Source: Microbacterium sp. Leaf288
GTDB taxonomy: Bacteria; Actinomycetota; Actinomycetes; Actinomycetales; Microbacteriaceae
Assembly (NCBI RefSeq): GCF_001422925.1
Contig: NZ_LMNI01000013.1
Location: 186,001 to 250,000 of the forward strand
Reading direction: 5' to 3'
Length of the DNA: 64,000 nt
A model generated the notes under the pieces. The model did no database searches and had not been told where the DNA came from. It saw only the letters and a program-made list of their open reading frames with translations. The position numbers were made by a program, and so were the translations under genes. Of this stretch, positions 56,300-64,000 are shown piece by piece; the stretch's first letter is position 1, and every line of letters begins with the position of its first letter.

Positions 56300-56332
56300 C
56301 CGCATCACCTCCTCGTTCGACACCTCGGCCAG

Positions 56333-56392
56333 TGTATACAAAAACGTCCCAATCGCGCACTGCAGGACGATATTGCGCAGCATGCGTATACA
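56333..56392. promoter_or_regulatory. Paired GntR-type operators TGTATACA / CGTATACA
   Basis: TGTATACA (56333-56340, followed by AAAA) and CGTATACA (56385-56392, followed by AAA) lie 52 bases apart upstream of gntR. TGTATACA fits the TnGTnnACnA-type site of FCD-class GntR proteins. They probably mediate autoregulation and control of prpDBC. Confidence 0.6.
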
Positions 56393-56482
56393 AAATCGCT
56401 CCGTAGGTACTTCACCCGATGTCGGTGCGCGTGCCGTGGGTATACCGTCCGCATCACCGGGGCGCTGAACGAAGGAGTTGCC

Positions 56483-57061
56483 ATGAAGCACATGCGGGCG
56501 GCCGCCACCCTCGCCGCCGTATCGGGAGTCGTTCTCGGCATCGGAGCGACCGCCGCCGCCTCGGCGGCACCCGGTCACGTCGACCATTTCGATGAGCTCC
56601 ATCACGAGAGCTTCACCGCACACGATCCCGACCTCTGCGACGGCCTGCTCGACTTCCCGGTCGAGTGGGAGGAGCACGAGGTCGGGTCGTTCCGGATCAC
56701 CGAGCGTCAAGGACAGGGGTACGGCGGATACAACGCGACGCTCGTCGGCTCCTACACGAACGTCGATACCGGCCTCGCGTACCACTACGACCAGCGCGTC
56801 AACAGCAAGGACCAGAGGCTCGTGCCGAACGACATCGGCGGACTGACCGTCACCTTCATCGACCGTTTCAACGTCTTCTGGACGGACGACCTGGGTCGGG
56901 TCGCCTTCCACGATGCGGGCGCGAACACCGCCACCGTGGAGTTGGACGAGAACGGCGACTTCGTCGAGTTCATCGATGACCACATCCGCGGACGCAGCGA
57001 CACCGAGGGCCGCGACTTCTGCGACGACCTCATCGAGTTCACGACGCCGCCGGCGCCCTGA
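56483..57061 (+). CDS. Secreted hypothetical protein
   Basis: 192 residues with a clear signal peptide (about 1-31, ATLAAVSGVVLGIGATAAAS then A-APG). The mature part is beta-rich, acidic and His-containing (HVDHFDELHHESFT), with two cysteines near its ends (DLCDGLLDF and DFCDDLIEF) that could form one disulphide closing a sandwich domain. No catalytic motif. GAAGGAG precedes the ATG and TATACC at 56442 may be the -10 box. Similar two-cysteine secreted proteins are common in actinobacteria, without known role. Confidence 0.8.
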   Translation: MKHMRAAATLAAVSGVVLGIGATAAASAAPGHVDHFDELHHESFTAHDPDLCDGLLDFPVEWEEHEVGSFRITERQGQGYGGYNATLVGSYTNVDTGLAYHYDQRVNSKDQRLVPNDIGGLTVTFIDRFNVFWTDDLGRVAFHDAGANTATVELDENGDFVEFIDDHIRGRSDTEGRDFCDDLIEFTTPPAP

Positions 57062-57125
57062 ACCCTCCTCCCACAGGCGCCGTGAGGAAAGCGTGAGGAA
57101 TATTCAGGAATTTGTGAATCCGGCG

Positions 57126-57131
57126 TACCGT
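57126..57131 (+). promoter_or_regulatory. -10 element (leaderless type) of the ABC operon
   Basis: TACCGT ends 7 bases before the ATG at 57139; TTCAGG lies 17 bases further upstream as a possible -35 box. Confidence 0.5.
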
Positions 57132-57138
57132 CAGCGCC

Positions 57139-58062
57139 ATGACCACAGTCATCCGCACGAGCGGCCTCACCAAGCACTACGGCCGCGTCCACGCCCTCGA
57201 CGGACTCGACCTCGCGGTCGACGAGGGACAGGTGCACGGGTTCCTCGGACCCAACGGGGCGGGCAAGTCCACCACGATCCGGATCCTGCTGGGACTCGCG
57301 CGCAAGACCGGCGGCGAGGCATCCGTCTTCGGTCTCCAGCCGTGGCGCGACGCCGTCAAGATCCACCGGCGGGTCGCCTACATCCCCGGCGACGTGAGCG
57401 TGTGGCCGAACCTGTCGGGCGGCGAGGCCATCGACCTCCTCGCGCGCCTGCGCGGCGCCGCGCGCCACGACAAGGCGTACGCCGACGAGAAGGCGCGGCT
57501 GATGGACGCCTTCGATTTCGACCCGCGAAAGAAAGGGCGCGCCTATTCGAAGGGCAACCGGCAGAAGGTGGCGCTCATCGCCGCCTTCGCCGTGCCCGCC
57601 GACCTGTACATCCTCGACGAGCCGACCAGCGGCCTGGACCCGCTCATGGACGTGATGTTCCGTCGCGAGGTCTCGCGCATGCACGCCGCGGGGGCGACCG
57701 TGCTGCTGTCGAGCCACATCCTCTCCGAGGTCGAGCAGCTGTGCGATCGCGTCTCGATCATCCGCGCCGGGCGCGTGGTCGAATCGGGCACCCTCGCCGA
57801 CATGCGTCACCTCACGCGCACGGAGGTCTCGTTCGAGGGGACGGATGCTGCGCCCGTAGCCGCGCTCGCGGCGGCCCATGACACGCTGGTCGAAGACGGC
57901 CGCGTGCGCTTCACCGTCGACAGCGATCAGGTCTCGGGCGTGCTGCCCGAGCTCTCGCGCCTCGGGGTGGCGGGACTGCGCGTGGCGCCGCCGTCGCTCG
58001 AGGAGCTGTTCCTGCGCCACTACGGCGACGACCTCGCCGTGCTGGAGAGGAACGGACGATGA
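57139..58062 (+). CDS. ABC transporter ATP-binding protein (export type)
   Basis: 307 residues. Walker A GPNGAGKST, signature-region AYSKGNRQKVALI in place of LSGGQ (a known DrrA-like variant), Walker B LYILDEPTSGLDPL and the switch His in LLSSHILSEVEQ. The C-terminal tail (about 225-307) is the DrrA/CcmA type regulatory extension. It energises the permease at 58059, whose ATG overlaps its stop (ATGA). Confidence 0.94.
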   Translation: MTTVIRTSGLTKHYGRVHALDGLDLAVDEGQVHGFLGPNGAGKSTTIRILLGLARKTGGEASVFGLQPWRDAVKIHRRVAYIPGDVSVWPNLSGGEAIDLLARLRGAARHDKAYADEKARLMDAFDFDPRKKGRAYSKGNRQKVALIAAFAVPADLYILDEPTSGLDPLMDVMFRREVSRMHAAGATVLLSSHILSEVEQLCDRVSIIRAGRVVESGTLADMRHLTRTEVSFEGTDAAPVAALAAAHDTLVEDGRVRFTVDSDQVSGVLPELSRLGVAGLRVAPPSLEELFLRHYGDDLAVLERNGR

Positions 58063-59678
58063 GCCGACTGTCGACGCTGCTCGGGCAGCGGCTGCGGCGG
58101 GACTGGCTGCAGCTGACGCTGTGGATCGCCGGCACCGTGGCGCTCGCGCTGGCCGGCCTCTCCGGCGCCGCTCAGACCTACGGCACAGAGCAGGAGCGCA
58201 CGGCGCTGCTCGCCACCGTCATGGCCAACCCGGTGATCCTGTTGTTCCGCGGGCTGCCGTCGGGACCGGGCGAGCAGGCGTTCATCGTCTTCCTGCTGAT
58301 GCCCTTCCTCGTGATGATGCCCGCGTTCATGAGCACCTTCCTCGCGGTGCGCCACACGCGCGGCGACGAGGAGGCGGGGCGTCTCGAACCCGTCGCGGCG
58401 ACGACGGCGGGCAGGACCGTGCCGACGGTCGCGACGATCGTCCACGGCGTGCTCGCCAACGTCATTCTGGGCGTCCTCGTAGCCGCCGCCTTCCTCGCCG
58501 CCGGCTCGCCCGCCGAGGGGTCCTGGCTCGCCGGGTTCACCGCGGCGTGCGGCGGGCTGACGTATCTCGGCGTCGCGCTCCTGGCGGCACAGCTCATGCG
58601 GACCTCGCGGGGAGCGAACTCCCTCGCGGTGTGGGTGCTCGTCGTGACCTACTTCATCGCCGGGATCGGGAACGCCCTCGGCACGCCGAGCGACGACCTG
58701 ACCCACATGCGGAGCTCGTGGCTGACGTGGCTCTCGCCCTTCGGATGGGCCGAGAACACCCGCGCGTTCGACGAGAACCTGTGGTGGCCCGCATTCCTCT
58801 GCCTCGCCGCGTTCGTCGTGCTGGCGGCGGTGGCTCTGGCGCTCCAGGCCGTGCGCGACCTCGGCGCGAGCATCGTGCCCGAACGCCGGGGGCGCGCCGC
58901 CGCGAGCGCGACCCTGTCGACGCCGACAGCGCTGGTCACGCGCCTCGCCACCGGATCGACGATCGGCTGGATGGCGGGCGCCTTCTTCGCCGGGGCGCTC
59001 TCGACCTCGCTCGGGGCGGTCGTGAACGAGATGGGGTCGGACAACCCTGCCGTCGCCGACATGCTCAAGGCGCTTTCGGCCGAGGCCGACCTCGAGCAGG
59101 CGGTCATCGTCGTGTTCTTCACCATGGTGGGACTGCTCGCCGCGTGCGCGGGCGTGCAGACCGTCGCTCGCGCCAGGCAGGAAGAGGCGCACGGCACCGC
59201 CGAGCCGGTCCTCGCCACCCCGGTGCAGCGCGTGCGGTGGCTCGCCGACTACGTCATCGTGGGGTTCATCGCCATCGTGCTGACCTGCGCGGCGGCGTTC
59301 GTCGGGGCGTGGGCCGGCGCCGCGAGCCTCGACAACGGCGCCGCTCTGACCGGTGACGCGTTCGTCGCCGCATGGGGGCAGGTCATCGCCGCATCCGTGT
59401 TCCTCGTCCTCACCGCTCTCGTCTTCACGATCGCCCCGCGCTGGACGATCCCGCTCGGCTGGACCCTTGTCACCGCCGCGATCGTGTTCGGCCTCTTCGG
59501 CCCCCTCCTCGGCCTTCCGGAGTGGGTGACGAACCTGTCGCCGTTCTCGGTCGCCCCGGTGCCGAGCGGCAGCGAGGTGGATCTGCGTGGGATGTGGTGG
59601 CTCGTGCTCGCCGTCGGAGTCGGGGCGGCAGCATCCCTCACCCTCATGCGGCGGCGCGAGCTGGCCTCGGCCGGGTAG
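58059..59678 (+). CDS. ABC transporter permease (antibiotic/polyketide exporter type)
   Basis: 539 residues with about twelve membrane helices in two similar halves (around 20-270 and 290-535), matching the polyketide-antibiotic exporter class. Each half begins with a hydrophobic stretch and contains an EEAGRLEPVAATTAG- or EEAHGTAEPVLATPV-like cytoplasmic loop, showing internal duplication. Substrate unknown. Followed 9 bases on by a MarR/GbsR-like regulator, so drug export under local control is likely. Confidence 0.9.
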   Translation: MSRLSTLLGQRLRRDWLQLTLWIAGTVALALAGLSGAAQTYGTEQERTALLATVMANPVILLFRGLPSGPGEQAFIVFLLMPFLVMMPAFMSTFLAVRHTRGDEEAGRLEPVAATTAGRTVPTVATIVHGVLANVILGVLVAAAFLAAGSPAEGSWLAGFTAACGGLTYLGVALLAAQLMRTSRGANSLAVWVLVVTYFIAGIGNALGTPSDDLTHMRSSWLTWLSPFGWAENTRAFDENLWWPAFLCLAAFVVLAAVALALQAVRDLGASIVPERRGRAAASATLSTPTALVTRLATGSTIGWMAGAFFAGALSTSLGAVVNEMGSDNPAVADMLKALSAEADLEQAVIVVFFTMVGLLAACAGVQTVARARQEEAHGTAEPVLATPVQRVRWLADYVIVGFIAIVLTCAAAFVGAWAGAASLDNGAALTGDAFVAAWGQVIAASVFLVLTALVFTIAPRWTIPLGWTLVTAAIVFGLFGPLLGLPEWVTNLSPFSVAPVPSGSEVDLRGMWWLVLAVGVGAAASLTLMRRRELASAG

Positions 59679-59687
59679 GCGAGCGCG

Positions 59688-60173
59688 ATGACGAACGAGC
59701 ACCCCGGCGCCGAGGCGGCGGAGCAGGCCGCGGCGATGCTCACCGCGGTGGGCATGCCGCGCATGCCGGCGCGGGTCATGATGGCCCTCGCCGGCTCGCC
59801 CGACGAGGGGTACACCGCCGCCGACCTCGCCGACCGCCTCGGCGTGTCGGCGGCGGCCGTGTCGGGCGCAGTGCGCTACCTCATCTCGATGCGGCTCATC
59901 CACCGGCTCTCGCGCCCCGGCGACCGCCGCGATCGGTACGACCTCGCCGAGGACTCCTGGTCGGGCATGATCACGGCGAACGCACCGCTGTACGGCACCT
60001 TGGCGGCGTCGCTCGACCGCATCGCCGACGAGAACCCCGGGGCTCCCGCGTCGGCCGCACGGGCGCACGAGATCGCGGACTTCCTCCGGTATCTCGCGGA
60101 ACGGATGCCGCAGCTCTCGGCCGAGTGGCGTGCAGGCCGCGACGCGGCCGGGGAAGCGACCGCGGCCGGGTAG
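59688..60173 (+). CDS. GbsR/MarR-like regulator
   Basis: 161 residues. Winged helix with LTAVGMPRMPARVMMALAGS, LADRLGVSAAAVSGAVRYL and the wing SRPGDRRDRYDLAEDSW; the PRMxxR start is typical of the GbsR branch, which often controls transporters. Last gene of the ABC operon. Its stop TAG (60171-60173) is also the start of the -10 box of the RNase H gene. Confidence 0.88.
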   Translation: MTNEHPGAEAAEQAAAMLTAVGMPRMPARVMMALAGSPDEGYTAADLADRLGVSAAAVSGAVRYLISMRLIHRLSRPGDRRDRYDLAEDSWSGMITANAPLYGTLAASLDRIADENPGAPASAARAHEIADFLRYLAERMPQLSAEWRAGRDAAGEATAAG

Positions 60174-60176
60174 CCT
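60171..60176 (+). promoter_or_regulatory. -10 element (leaderless type) of the RNase H gene
   Basis: TAGCCT ends 7 bases before the GTG at 60184 and overlaps the preceding stop codon. Confidence 0.45.
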
Positions 60177-60183
60177 TGCCCGA

Positions 60184-60714
60184 GTGACCGACGCGACCCG
60201 CTACATCGTTGCCACCGACGGAGCCTGCAAGGGCAACCCCGGACCGACGGGGTGGGCATGGGTCGGCGAGGACGGGCACTGGGCAGCCGGCGCGATCCCC
60301 TCGGGCACCAACAACGTCGGCGAGCTGATGGGCCTGCTGAAGGCCATCGAGGACCACGGCGACGTCGCGAACCTCGTGATCCAGGCCGACTCCAAATACG
60401 CGATCGACACGTACACGAAGTGGATGGACGGCCACCGCCGCCGCGGCTGGAAGACCTCGACGGGGGCGCCCACGAAGAACGTCGACATCCTCGAGCAGCT
60501 GATCGCCGCGCGCGACGCCCGCCGGGCGGCCGGCCTCCCCGATGTCGAGCTCGAGCACGTGCGCGGCCACTCCGGTCACGTGCTCAACGCCTGGGCCGAC
60601 GAGCGCGCGGTGCGCGCCTCCGAGCACGCGGCGAAGGGCACGGCGAGCGCGTGGTCGTCGCTCGGCGCACAGGACCGCATCGACGTCTCGTCCCGCCCGA
60701 AGAACGGGCGCTGA
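60184..60714 (+). CDS. rnhA: Ribonuclease H
   Basis: 176 residues. Removes RNA from RNA-DNA hybrids. Catalytic residues: Asp in IVATDGACKGNPGPTGWAW, Glu in NNVGELMGLLKAI, Asp in IQADSKYAID and the His/Asp pair in VRGHSGHVLNAWADERA, all intact. Start GTG 60184 (VTDATRYIV) matches the family beginning and follows the -10 box by 7 bases. The C-terminal KNGR tail ends just before a tandem repeat array. Confidence 0.94.
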   Translation: MTDATRYIVATDGACKGNPGPTGWAWVGEDGHWAAGAIPSGTNNVGELMGLLKAIEDHGDVANLVIQADSKYAIDTYTKWMDGHRRRGWKTSTGAPTKNVDILEQLIAARDARRAAGLPDVELEHVRGHSGHVLNAWADERAVRASEHAAKGTASAWSSLGAQDRIDVSSRPKNGR

Positions 60715-60720
60715 CCGGGC

Positions 60721-60887
60721 GGTCGCTGCCTGCAGCCGCGGTCCTCAACTGAGGACGCGGGCGGGGCGGCAGTCCGGGACGGTCGCTGCCTGCAGCCGCG
60801 GTCCTCAACTGAGGACGCGGGCGGGGCGGCAGTCCGGGACCGTCGCCGCCCGCAGCCGCGGTCCTCAACTGAGGACGCGGGCCGGGA
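60721..60887. repeat. Tandem 60-bp repeats with internal hairpins
   Basis: 60721-60780 and 60781-60840 are identical 60-base units; 60841-60887 is a third, diverged copy, and a degenerate fourth (TCCTCGAATGAGGA) lies near 60930. Each unit contains GTCCTCA-AC-TGAGGAC, a 7-bp stem with a 2-base loop (60741-60756, 60801-60816, 60861-60876). There are no unique spacers, so this is not a CRISPR. It lies 3' of rnhA. Confidence 0.92.
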
Positions 60888-60960
60888 TGCGGAGTCGATG
60901 CGGCTCGCGGCCCCTCATCCGGGCTCTCGTCCTCGAATGAGGATCTCGATCGGGGCGGGC

Positions 60961-61323
60961 TCAGCCCTCCGTCGAGCCTTCGAACAGGCCGACCACATTG
61001 CCGTCAGGGTCGCTGATCACGGCCCACCAGCTGGTCGGCGTGATCTGGCTCTTCTCGCGCAGCAGTTCGCCACCGGCGGCCTTCGCCTTCACGATGGCAT
61101 CGTCGATCGAGTCCACCTCGACGTAGGAGCGGGGCTGGGTGAAGCCGTCCTCGCGCGGGGCGAGGCCGCCGCCCGAGATCTTGTTGGGCGCCTGCCACAT
61201 CGGGTATCCCTCGAACCCGGGGACCTCGGCGATCTGCCATCCGAAGAGGTCGGAGTAGAACGCGGTCGCCTTGCCGAAGTCGCTGACCGGGATGTCGATG
61301 TGCGTGATGTCGCCGTGAGCCAT
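60961..61323 (-). CDS. VOC-family protein (glyoxalase-like)
   Basis: 120 residues. One VOC module pair: ITHIDIPVSDFGKATAFYSD, LFGWQIAEVPGFEGYPMW, and a second half ending WWAVISDPDGNVVGLFEG. The His of ITHIDIP and Glu of LFEG are in the positions of metal ligands. GAGAGGAA lies just upstream of the ATG. Function unknown; downstream of the Nudix gene on the same strand but separated by a long hairpin. Confidence 0.85.
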   Translation of the reverse strand: MAHGDITHIDIPVSDFGKATAFYSDLFGWQIAEVPGFEGYPMWQAPNKISGGGLAPREDGFTQPRSYVEVDSIDDAIVKAKAAGGELLREKSQITPTSWWAVISDPDGNVVGLFEGSTEG

Positions 61324-61389
61324 GGGGTTCCTCTCTCGTTCGGGTCGAACCCGGCCAGTCTCCGCCGCGCTCCCCCGGCCCGCAAGAGA

Positions 61390-61462
61390 CCGCGAGAGGA
61401 CAGCTGGTGGACGAGAGGTGGGGAACCACCCACCCTCTCGGCGACCAGCTGTACTCTCGCGG
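61390..61462. repeat. Long nested palindrome between Nudix and VOC genes
   Basis: CCGCGAGAGGACAGCTGGT (61390-61408) pairs with ACCAGCTGTACTCTCGCGG (61444-61462), one bulge/mismatch; inside, GAGAGGTGGG and CCCACCCTCTC pair again. It could be a terminator of the AKR-Nudix operon or an insertion-type palindrome. Confidence 0.8.
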
Positions 61463-61472
61463 GAAAGGCGGG

Positions 61473-61952
61473 TCAACCGGCGGACGCGGCGTCGGCGAGA
61501 TGGCGCTCGAGCGCGTCGATCGCCGGACGCTGGCCCTTCACCAGGCGGTCGCGGGCGGCAGGCAGATGCGTCCACTCCACGCGGTCGACCTCGGGGAACC
61601 GTGCCTTCTTGCCGGAGCGCGGCGGCCACTCCAGCTCGAACTCGCCGAACTCGAGGCTGTCGAGCGAGAACCCGGTGCCGTCGGCGACGAACACCGTCAC
61701 GCGCTTGCCCGACGAGTACGCGAACGTTCCGAGCTCGGCGTAGGGCGGCTCAGGCGGGTCGATGCCGAGCTCTTCGCGGAACTCACGGCGCGCAGCATCC
61801 AGCGCGCTCTCCTCCCCCTCGGCGAACTCGCCTTTGGGGACGGACCAGGCCCCGGCATCCTTGCTGGCCCAGAAGGGCCCGCCCATGTGCGCGATGAGCA
61901 CCTCGGGTTCGGGCGCGATCCGGTAGAGCAGGATGCCGGCGCTGGTGATCAC
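61473..61952 (-). CDS. Nudix hydrolase
   Basis: 159 residues. Nudix box GEFAEGEESALDAARREFREELGI, with the REFREELG helix intact; the spacing between the first Glu and REF is one residue longer than the canonical seven. The N-terminus ITSAGILLYRIAPEPEVLIAH resembles NTP-pyrophosphohydrolase-like housekeeping Nudix proteins. GTG 61952 is 3 bases after the aldo/keto reductase stop, so cotranscribed. Substrate not predictable. Confidence 0.88.
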   Translation of the reverse strand: MITSAGILLYRIAPEPEVLIAHMGGPFWASKDAGAWSVPKGEFAEGEESALDAARREFREELGIDPPEPPYAELGTFAYSSGKRVTVFVADGTGFSLDSLEFGEFELEWPPRSGKKARFPEVDRVEWTHLPAARDRLVKGQRPAIDALERHLADAASAG

Positions 61953-61955
61953 GGC

Positions 61956-62969
61956 TCAGACGATACGGGTCTTGGGCGAGACCGTGTAGGTGTCTTCGGG
62001 GTCGCTGAACACGACGTCGCCGAGGGCGGTGTCGATCGCCGCGAGCGTGTCGGCGTCGAGCACGACGCCCGAAGCCTTGACGGTCTCGGCGAGCTGCTCG
62101 GGACGGGATGCCCCTACCAGCGCGGACGCGACGTTCTTGTTCTGCAGCACCCACGCGATCGCGAGCTGCGGCATCGACAGGCCCGCCTGCTCCGCGACGG
62201 GCTTGAGGCGCTGGACCGCTTCGAGCACCTCGTCGCGGAGGAAGCCCTGGATGAAGCGGGCGCCGCTCTTGTCGTCGGTCGCGCGCGAGCCCTCGGGCAC
62301 CGGCTGACCTGGCAAGTACTTGCCCGAGAGCACACCCTGGGCCATCGGCGACCACACGATCTGCGAGATGCCGAGCTCCTCCGAGGCGGGCACGACCTTG
62401 CCCTCGATGACGCGCCACAGCGCCGAGTACTGCGGCTGGTTCGAGATGAGCTGCACGCCGTAGCTCTTGGCGAGGGCATGGCCCTCACGCAGCTGCTCGG
62501 CCGTCCACTCCGAGACGCCGATGTAGAGCGCCTTGCCCTGACGGACGACGTCGGCGAAGGCCTGGAAGGTCTCTTCGAGCGGCGTCTCGTAGTCGAAGCG
62601 GTGCGCCTGGTAGAGGTCGACGTAGTCGGTGCCGAGGCGCTTCAGCGACCCGTTGATGGACTCGAAGATGTGCTTGCGGCTGAGGCCGGTGTCGTTCGGG
62701 CCCTGCGGGCCGGTAGGGAAATAGACCTTCGTGAAGATCTCGAGGGATTCGCGGCGCTGCCCCGAGAGCGCCTTGCCGAGGACCTCCTCGGCGGCCGTGT
62801 TGGCGTAGACGTCTGCCGTGTCGAAGGTGGTGATGCCGGCGTCGAGCGCCGCGTGGACCGTCGCGATGGCGGCAGAGTCGTCGACCTGCGAGCCGTGGGT
62901 GACCCAGTTGCCGTAGGTGATCTCGCTGACCTTGAGACCGCTGTTTCCGAGGTACCGGTAATTGACCAT
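61956..62969 (-). CDS. Aldo/keto reductase
   Basis: 337 residues, voltage-channel-beta/AKR type. Catalytic tetrad Asp and Tyr in TTFDTADVYAN, Lys in LEIFTKVYFP and His in YQAHRFDY. NADPH pocket at ISNQPQYSALWR and ALVGASRPEQLAE. It reduces carbonyls with NADPH. Divided from the ABC exporter by an intrinsic terminator and followed directly by the Nudix gene. Confidence 0.93.
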   Translation of the reverse strand: MVNYRYLGNSGLKVSEITYGNWVTHGSQVDDSAAIATVHAALDAGITTFDTADVYANTAAEEVLGKALSGQRRESLEIFTKVYFPTGPQGPNDTGLSRKHIFESINGSLKRLGTDYVDLYQAHRFDYETPLEETFQAFADVVRQGKALYIGVSEWTAEQLREGHALAKSYGVQLISNQPQYSALWRVIEGKVVPASEELGISQIVWSPMAQGVLSGKYLPGQPVPEGSRATDDKSGARFIQGFLRDEVLEAVQRLKPVAEQAGLSMPQLAIAWVLQNKNVASALVGASRPEQLAETVKASGVVLDADTLAAIDTALGDVVFSDPEDTYTVSPKTRIV

Positions 62970-62976
62970 GAGAAAA

Positions 62977-63014
62977 CGCTACCCGCCCCGATGGGTGCAT
63001 CGGGACGGGCAGCG
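62977..63014 (-). terminator. Intrinsic terminator of the ABC exporter gene
   Basis: On the reverse strand CGCTGCCCGTCCCGATG and CATCGGGGCGGGTAGCG pair (17 bp, two non-Watson-Crick positions) around CACC, followed by TTTTCT. This is the clearest T-tract terminator in the window; it ends 7 bases before the aldo/keto reductase ATG. Confidence 0.85.
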
Positions 63015-63023
63015 TCGCTTGGA

Positions 63024-64000
63024 TCAGACGACCGGTGCGGTCTCGTCCTCGGTAGCGTCGTCCTCAGCGGGCGCGGTGCGCTCGCCGGACTCCGCGTCGA
63101 TGGACAGGGCGCGGGCCTCCTCGTCGAGATCGGCCGCGGCCTGCTCGAACTGCGAGTTGTAGAGGCGGAAGTACGCACCCTTCGCCACGATGAGCTCGTC
63201 GTGCGTGCCCTTCTCGACGATCCCGCCGTTCTCCATCACGAGGATGAGGTCGGCGTCGCGGATCGTCGACAGGCGGTGCGCGATCACGAACGACGTGCGT
63301 CCTTCACGGAGGGCCGCCATCGCGTGCTGCAGCAGCAGCTCGGTGCGGGTGTCGACGGAGCTCGTCGCCTCGTCGAGGATGAGCACCGAGGGCCGCGCCA
63401 CGAACGCTCGCGCGATCGTGATGAGCTGCTTCTCGCCCGCCGAGATGTTCGACGCATCCTCGTCGAGGAGCGTGTCGTACCCGTCGGGCAGCGAGTGCAC
63501 GAACCGGTCGACGTAGGTCGCCCGCGCAGCGGCGAGGATCTCGTCGTCGGTGGCGTCGGCCCGGCCGTAGCGGATGTTCTCGCGGATCGTGCCGGCGAAC
63601 AGCCACGGGTCCTGCAGCACCATGCCGGTCTCGGCGCGGATGTCGCGGCGCGTGAGGTCGGCGATGTTCTGCCCGTTGAGGAGGATGCGACCGCCGTCGA
63701 GCTCGTAGAAGCGCATCAGCAGGTTCACGAGCGTCGTCTTGCCTGCGCCGGTCGGACCCACGATCGCGACCGTCTGGCCCGGCTCCACCCGGAACGACAG
63801 GTCGTGGATGAGCGGCCGGTCAGGCGAGTACGAGAAGGCGACGTCCTGGAACTCGATCGTGCCGTCGCCCTCGACGAGCGCCGGGGCGTCCTCGGCGTCG
63901 GGCTCCTGCTCGGGCTCGTCGAGCAGTTCGAACACGCGCTCGGCCGAGGCCGTGCCCGACTGCACGACCGCCGCCATGCCGCCGAGCTCCGCCAGCGGCT
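63024..64000 (-). CDS. ABC exporter, ATP-binding domain (5' part outside window)
   Basis: Partial: the reading is open at the right edge. The visible part, about 325 residues, is the end of the membrane domain plus a full ATPase: linker VVQSGTASAERVFELLDE, Walker A VAIVGPTGAGKTTLVN, Q-loop GMVLQDPWLF, signature NISAGEKQLITIA (variant of LSGGQ), Walker B VLILDEATSSVDTRTE and switch FVIAHRLSTIRDADLILV. The acidic C-terminus (ATEDETAPVV) is typical of fused ABC-B multidrug exporters, which often come as a heterodimer with a gene further right. Confidence 0.92.
   Translation of the reverse strand, partial: PLAELGGMAAVVQSGTASAERVFELLDEPEQEPDAEDAPALVEGDGTIEFQDVAFSYSPDRPLIHDLSFRVEPGQTVAIVGPTGAGKTTLVNLLMRFYELDGGRILLNGQNIADLTRRDIRAETGMVLQDPWLFAGTIRENIRYGRADATDDEILAAARATYVDRFVHSLPDGYDTLLDEDASNISAGEKQLITIARAFVARPSVLILDEATSSVDTRTELLLQHAMAALREGRTSFVIAHRLSTIRDADLILVMENGGIVEKGTHDELIVAKGAYFRLYNSQFEQAAADLDEEARALSIDAESGERTAPAEDDATEDETAPVV

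Noticed and set aside
60721..60887. Possible CRISPR array
   Set aside because: The 60-base units abut directly with no unique spacers, and no cas genes are present.

Overview
The window is high-GC (about 70 % by eye) actinobacterial chromosome, almost certainly from the family Microbacteriaceae and most like Microbacterium. The reasons are the GC-rich codon use, frequent GTG starts, many probable leaderless genes, two small proteins of a Microbacteriaceae-type family (4711-5013 and 6259-6570), and the constant use of the hexamer GGATGC/GCATCC. No phage, plasmid, transposase, CRISPR, rRNA or tRNA was seen. Both edges cut genes: putA at the left and an ABC exporter at the right.

Layout. 0-2 kb: proline catabolism (putA) with a divergent LysR regulator. 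2-6.6 kb: light and c-di-GMP signalling, with a bacteriophytochrome-GGDEF protein, an EAL phosphodiesterase and two paralogous small proteins around it. 6.6-9.1 kb: small membrane protein, thioesterase, GNAT acetyltransferase, F420 ligase CofE. 9.2-12.1 kb: two-component system with an adhesin-like output gene. 12.3-16.5 kb: pentapeptide-repeat protein, then an operon etfB-etfA-cytochrome b whose last product carries an odd low-complexity N-terminus built partly from palindromic repeat DNA. 16.6-20.4 kb: MarR regulator and a valine/branched-chain type set (enoyl-CoA hydratase, 3-hydroxyisobutyrate dehydrogenase, acyl-CoA dehydrogenase). 20.6-24.4 kb: a 1278-residue cell-surface 5'-nucleotidase behind a PHO-box-like promoter. 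24.5-27.5 kb: YciI-like protein, an HxlR/MFS pair, small membrane protein, VOC protein. 27.5-33.6 kb: a 2000-residue secreted amylopullulanase behind LacI-type operators. 34-51.3 kb: a large acyl-CoA catabolic region. 51.3-56.3 kb: methylcitrate cycle operon (gntR-prpD-prpB-prpC-thioesterase). 56.5-60.7 kb: secreted protein, ABC exporter pair with MarR-like regulator, RNase H. 60.7-64 kb: tandem 60-bp repeats, VOC protein, Nudix hydrolase, aldo/keto reductase, ABC exporter.

The most interesting biology is at 34-56 kb. Three translationally coupled genes encode a short-chain dehydrogenase, an acyl-CoA dehydrogenase of the ACAD10/11 type and an ACAD10/11-type phosphotransferase. They sit beside thiolases, a FadB-like enzyme, an acyl-CoA synthetase, alcohol and aldehyde dehydrogenases, and then the propionyl-CoA-consuming methylcitrate cycle. 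By analogy with levulinate (Lva) and mammalian ACAD10/11 chemistry, this is a candidate actinobacterial pathway for 4-keto/4-hydroxy acids. An alcohol or aldehyde would be oxidised to an acid, activated to a CoA ester, reduced, phosphorylated, rearranged and beta-oxidised to acetyl-CoA plus propionyl-CoA. Two matching TetR-type operators (45100-45115 and 47977-47992) tie the aldehyde dehydrogenase and acyl-CoA synthetase promoters together.

A second theme is small palindromic repeats of at least three families. They sit between genes, form the 3' ends of genes (prpB stop codon, gntR tail), and in the cytochrome b gene are inserted in frame and translated.
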